From DASZPL01 sp035550315 (GTDB taxonomy: Bacteria; Actinomycetota; Actinomycetes; JAFAQI01), in the NCBI GenBank assembly GCA_035550315.1, contig DASZPL010000005.1, forward strand, positions 1 to 6,691: a stretch of 6,691 bases of DNA, written 5' to 3'. The notes beneath the pieces are model-generated. The model was not told the origin of the DNA and ran no database searches. It worked only from the letters and a program-made list of their open reading frames with translations. Positions 4,354-6,691 of this stretch are shown here, in pieces; position 1 is the first letter of the stretch, and each line of letters begins with the position of its first letter. Both the position numbers and the translations under genes were made by a program.

Positions 4354-5556
4354 GTGTCTCGGGACGGCTCGCTCGCGCTGCCGCCGGACTCGTTGCTGTT
4401 GCACATCGGGCCGCACAAGACCGGCACCACCGCGGTGCAGTCCGCGCTGCGAAACGCCAAGCCGCTGCTGCCGCAGTACGGCGCGCAGTACGTCGGCAGT
4501 GGGCTGAACGCGCACCTCGGCGCGCTGTACGTCACCGGGAGCCCGGGGCAGCGCGGTGACCCCACACCGCGCGCCGTCAACTGGCAGCGCCTGCGCAAGC
4601 AGGTGAAGCGGACGCACGGCCGTCGCGGCATCGTGAGCAGCGAGCGGTTCTGCACCGCCGATCCCGAAGCCGCGAAGCGGATCGTCGCCGACCTCGGTGG
4701 CGACCGGGTGCACGTCGTGATCACGCTGCGGCCGCTCGCGCGGATGCTCGCTTCGCAATGGCAGCAACACGTGCAGATCGGGCTCCGGGTGTCCTACCAG
4801 CGCTGGCTGCGCTACGTGTTCGCCGAGCAGCCCACGAACCGGCCGGCGCAGGTGTTCTGGCGCCGGCATGCCCACGACGAGCTGACCGAGCGATGGGCGG
4901 CCGCGGCCGGCGTCGACCACGTGACCGTCGTCGTGGCGGACGACGACGACCGGACGATGCTGACCGGCGCATTCGAGACGCTGTTGGCGCTGCCGAGCGG
5001 CACGTTGGTTGCCGAGCTGACGCAGAGCAACCGGTCACTGACCTATGGCGAGACCGAGATCATCCGCCAGCTCAACCAGGAGTACGTCGCCCGCGGCTGG
5101 TCGGCGAGGACGTACCGGCAGTTCATCTCCGGCGGCGCCGCCGCGGCGATGAAGCTGCGGCAGCCCGCGCCCGACGAGCCGCGGGTCGCGACACCGCGCT
5201 GGGCGGCAGAACGCGCGGCGGAGCGCGCCGGGTTGGCGGCGAAACGGATCGCGGACAGCGGCGTGCGCGTGATCGGCGACCTCGACCAGCTGACCCGGCT
5301 GCCCAGCCTGCTCTCCGACGAGCCCGCGGCGCGCGGCACCGACGACGCGCCGGCCGCGCCGGTGCCGGCCAGCGCTGCGGTCGCCGGCATGGTGGGAGTC
5401 ATCCTCGCGACCGAGACGGTGCCGCGATCCGCTGACGTCGCGATGCTGACGCCGGCCGAGCAGGAGCAGGTCACGGCCGGGATCACGACCCGCCGGCTGG
5501 CCGCGATTCTCCGTCGGCGGCTACGAGACCGCGCGCGACGCAGGCTTGGCCGCTAG
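4354..5556 (+). CDS. Sulfotransferase-like P-loop protein B (paralogue of A)
   Basis: A 400-aa cytoplasmic protein, colinear with protein A along its first 320 residues. The P-loop is LLLHIGPHKTGTT (14-26, loop G19-PHKTGTT). The 3'-phosphate signature is R126-x7-S134. The shared FW-x-R-H-x-H-D motif is at 168-175, followed by ERWAAAAGVD. An NRSLT motif is at 226-230 (225-229 in A). After about residue 320 comes a variable Ala/Pro-rich linker, unlike A's, and then the same kind of Arg-rich tail (TTRRLAAILRRRLRDRARRRLGR, 378-400). Having both paralogues in one locus suggests two related acceptors or sites on one polymer, or a heterodimer; neither can be decided here. The GTG start is forced by an in-frame TAA four codons upstream. 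The gene's last 36 bp overlap the end of the methyltransferase gene on the other strand. Confidence 0.85.
   Translation: MSRDGSLALPPDSLLLHIGPHKTGTTAVQSALRNAKPLLPQYGAQYVGSGLNAHLGALYVTGSPGQRGDPTPRAVNWQRLRKQVKRTHGRRGIVSSERFCTADPEAAKRIVADLGGDRVHVVITLRPLARMLASQWQQHVQIGLRVSYQRWLRYVFAEQPTNRPAQVFWRRHAHDELTERWAAAAGVDHVTVVVADDDDRTMLTGAFETLLALPSGTLVAELTQSNRSLTYGETEIIRQLNQEYVARGWSARTYRQFISGGAAAAMKLRQPAPDEPRVATPRWAAERAAERAGLAAKRIADSGVRVIGDLDQLTRLPSLLSDEPAARGTDDAPAAPVPASAAVAGMVGVILATETVPRSADVAMLTPAEQEQVTAGITTRRLAAILRRRLRDRARRRLGR
4699..4736 (+). repeat. 38-bp perfect inverted repeat, right arm (inside sulfotransferase-like B)
   Basis: Exact reverse complement of 3940-3977. Extending to the 16 identical codons at 4693-4740, 46 of 48 bases agree. 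Identical residues in the P-loop region of the same two genes differ at many third positions, so this block is more conserved than protein identity alone requires. Confidence 0.9.
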
Positions 5557-6513
5557 CCCGGGCTTCTTCTCGGCCGGCGGCTCGGACGGCGCGTACGTCG
5601 CGCGGCCGAAGTAGACGCTGACCGCCCGCATCACCTCGTCCGACCGGCTGAACAACACGTAGCGCTTGCGCGGTCCGGCGCTCCCGGTCGCCGCGAGCGG
5701 CACCCGGAAGTCGAGCCGCATCCCGTTGCCGTCGGCGATCACGCGTAGCGCTTCCGGCGAGTAGTAGGCCACGTGGCCGCGGCCCCAGATGTAGCCGTGT
5801 TTCGCCAGCCGGCCGCCGTCGTAGATGTTCGTCGAGCAGACGAGCAGGCCGTTGTCCGCGACGTACCCGAACAGCCTGGGGAACTCCTCGTTCGGCTCGA
5901 GGAAGTGCTCGATCACCTCGGACGCGATCACCAGGTCAAAGCGGCGGGTCGCCGGCTGGCTGATGTCGACGAACTCGGCGTCGTCGCGGACCTTGCTGAT
6001 GTCACCGATCGCCACGTTGCGGACCGCGTCAAGCTTCTCGATGTGGCGGTTGTCGACGCTGCGGCCGGCGCCGTAGACCAGGACGTCCGCGCCCGCGGCG
6101 GGCAGGACGCCGGCGTTGTGCAGCGCGGTGATGCCGAGCTGCGCCATCCCGAACTCGCGACCCGGAGTCTCCTCAGTGCCGACCCGGGGCTTGAGCCCGA
6201 AGTCGTCCGGCGCGGCCGCCTCGGTGTAGTCGTGGAAGTTGCCGGGCAGCGCGACGTGCCCGCACCGCTGGCAGATCGAGGCCACCAGCTTGCGGCGCTT
6301 GTCCGGACGGCTGACCACCTGGTGGTCGAGCTGCTCGCCGCCGCAGACCCGGCAGCGGTTGTCGACCTTGGCATCCGGCGGCACCGGTTCCGGGGACGGC
6401 CGTGGCGCGGCCCGCTTCGCCGTGCGGTTCGGCTTAACGGCCGGCTGCGGCTTCGCCGAGCTCCGACCCGCCAGCCGACCGAGCGCCCGACGCCCCCGTT
6501 TCAATGTCGACAC
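5521..6513 (-). CDS. Zinc-ribbon class I SAM-dependent methyltransferase
   Basis: A 330-aa cytoplasmic protein. Residues 1-50 are a basic, disordered-looking tail (MSTLKRGRRALGRLAGR, then Pro/Lys/Arg-rich). A zinc-ribbon-like module has C54-x2-C57 and C81-x2-C84. The methyltransferase fold follows: motif I at DVLVYGAGRS (143-152), an acidic residue after strand 2 at D171, DLVIASEVIEHF (193-204, typical of Methyltransf_11/12), NGLLVCSTNIYD (221-232) and GRGHVAYYSPEALRVIA (244-260), common in enzymes that modify sugars or small molecules. Motif I has only GxG where GxGxG is usual. The last 25 residues are Lys/Ala/Pro-rich. The acceptor is unknown; the neighbouring sulfotransferase-like genes favour glycan or polymer tailoring. 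The GTG start has no ribosome binding site but has a -10-like hexamer six bases upstream. The 3' end overlaps protein B's gene, with no room for a terminator. Confidence 0.85.
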   Translation of the reverse strand: MSTLKRGRRALGRLAGRSSAKPQPAVKPNRTAKRAAPRPSPEPVPPDAKVDNRCRVCGGEQLDHQVVSRPDKRRKLVASICQRCGHVALPGNFHDYTEAAAPDDFGLKPRVGTEETPGREFGMAQLGITALHNAGVLPAAGADVLVYGAGRSVDNRHIEKLDAVRNVAIGDISKVRDDAEFVDISQPATRRFDLVIASEVIEHFLEPNEEFPRLFGYVADNGLLVCSTNIYDGGRLAKHGYIWGRGHVAYYSPEALRVIADGNGMRLDFRVPLAATGSAGPRKRYVLFSRSDEVMRAVSVYFGRATYAPSEPPAEKKPGLAAKPASRAVS

Positions 6514-6525
6514 ACAGGCACGATA
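6514..6525 (-). promoter_or_regulatory. Putative leaderless promoter of the methyltransferase gene
   Basis: The minus strand reads TATCGT at 6525-6520 (TAnnnT), then six bases, then GTG at 6513. This is the fourth case of the same arrangement in the window. No Shine-Dalgarno precedes the GTG and no -35 match is seen. The upstream gene ends only 50 bp away, so read-through transcription is also possible. Confidence 0.5.
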
Positions 6526-6563
6526 CGCCGCGGCCGTCGCCTGATCGGGGCGCGCCGCGCTGC

Positions 6564-6691
6564 CTAATCGCGGGTGGCGGCGCGCCAGTCGGCGGTGCGG
6601 CCGCGGCGGTCCAGCCGGACCGCTCCGAGCGGGACCGGGCGGCCGCGGCGCCGCCGCCGGACGGCGACGTCGACCCAGCCGCGCGGCAGTC
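6564..6691 (-). CDS. 3' end of an unidentified gene (C-terminal 41 residues)
   Basis: Reading the minus strand from the right edge, an open frame runs to TAG at 6566-6564. The visible C-terminus begins LPRGWVDVAVRRRRRGRPVP and ends DRRGRTADWRAATRD. Nearly every codon ends in G or C (exceptions GGA and GAT), as expected for a real gene in this genome, and the stop lies 50 bp before the methyltransferase start on the same strand. I do not recognise the family. The tail is Arg-rich, like several neighbours. It could be another member of the tailoring cluster, but nothing in the fragment shows that. Confidence 0.6.
   Translation of the reverse strand, partial: LPRGWVDVAVRRRRRGRPVPLGAVRLDRRGRTADWRAATRD

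Noticed and set aside
2463..4559. A 698-codon open frame on the plus strand
   Set aside because: It is antisense to the channel-like and sulfotransferase-like A genes and runs into B. Its Arg/Asp/Gln/His-rich composition has no domain pattern, as expected for shadows in high-GC DNA. The genes it opposes have recognisable motifs and start signals.
3346..4920. A 524-codon open frame on the minus strand
   Set aside because: It overlaps protein A out of frame and crosses the divergent promoter into B on the wrong strand. Composition is Arg/Ala/Gly-rich with no motifs.
5773..6567. A 264-codon open frame on the plus strand
   Set aside because: It is antisense to the methyltransferase, whose zinc ribbon and SAM motifs are unmistakable. 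This frame shows none.

Overview
The window is very GC-rich and compact. Strong G/C preference at third codon positions, GTG starts on most genes and promoter-like TAnnnT hexamers placed directly before start codons all point to a high-GC actinobacterium; the genus cannot be named from this sequence. Seven protein genes can be placed, plus the tail of an eighth. No gap between genes exceeds 53 bp. I see no RNA genes, insertion sequences, CRISPR arrays or hairpin terminators.

Layout, left to right. (1) The first 17 codons of a minus-strand homogentisate 1,2-dioxygenase gene (hmgA), cut by the left edge. (2) A plus-strand gene for a 227-aa basic, linker-rich protein resembling the actinobacterial family DUF6319. 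(3) A minus-strand three-gene operon, read right to left: sulfotransferase-like protein A (401 aa), a polytopic membrane protein with a K+-channel-like pore segment (370 aa), and a secreted lipoprotein (397 aa) with seven Asp-box (BNR) repeats that suggest a seven-bladed beta-propeller. (4) Divergently, 34 bp away, a plus-strand paralogue, sulfotransferase-like protein B (400 aa). (5) Converging on B with a 36-bp overlap, a minus-strand zinc-ribbon/SAM-methyltransferase (330 aa). (6) The last 41 full codons of a further minus-strand gene, function unknown, cut by the right edge.

How the genes may work together. The two sulfotransferase-like proteins and the methyltransferase look like a small group of polymer or glycan tailoring enzymes, each with an arginine-rich tail. 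The membrane protein and propeller lipoprotein are translationally coupled (ATGA), which hints at a joint role at the cell envelope. This is inference; no substrate can be read from the sequence. hmgA (tyrosine/phenylalanine catabolism) and the DUF6319-like gene are probably unrelated neighbours.

The most striking points are: four transcription-unit starts with the same architecture (TAnnnT, exactly 6 nt, GTG), which predicts leaderless mRNAs; a head-to-head inverted paralogue pair containing a 38-bp perfect inverted repeat at the probable 3'-phosphate-binding motif; a channel-like protein with TLGF where K+ channels carry TxGYG; and a convergent overlap in which each gene's TAG stop is the other's rare CTA leucine codon.
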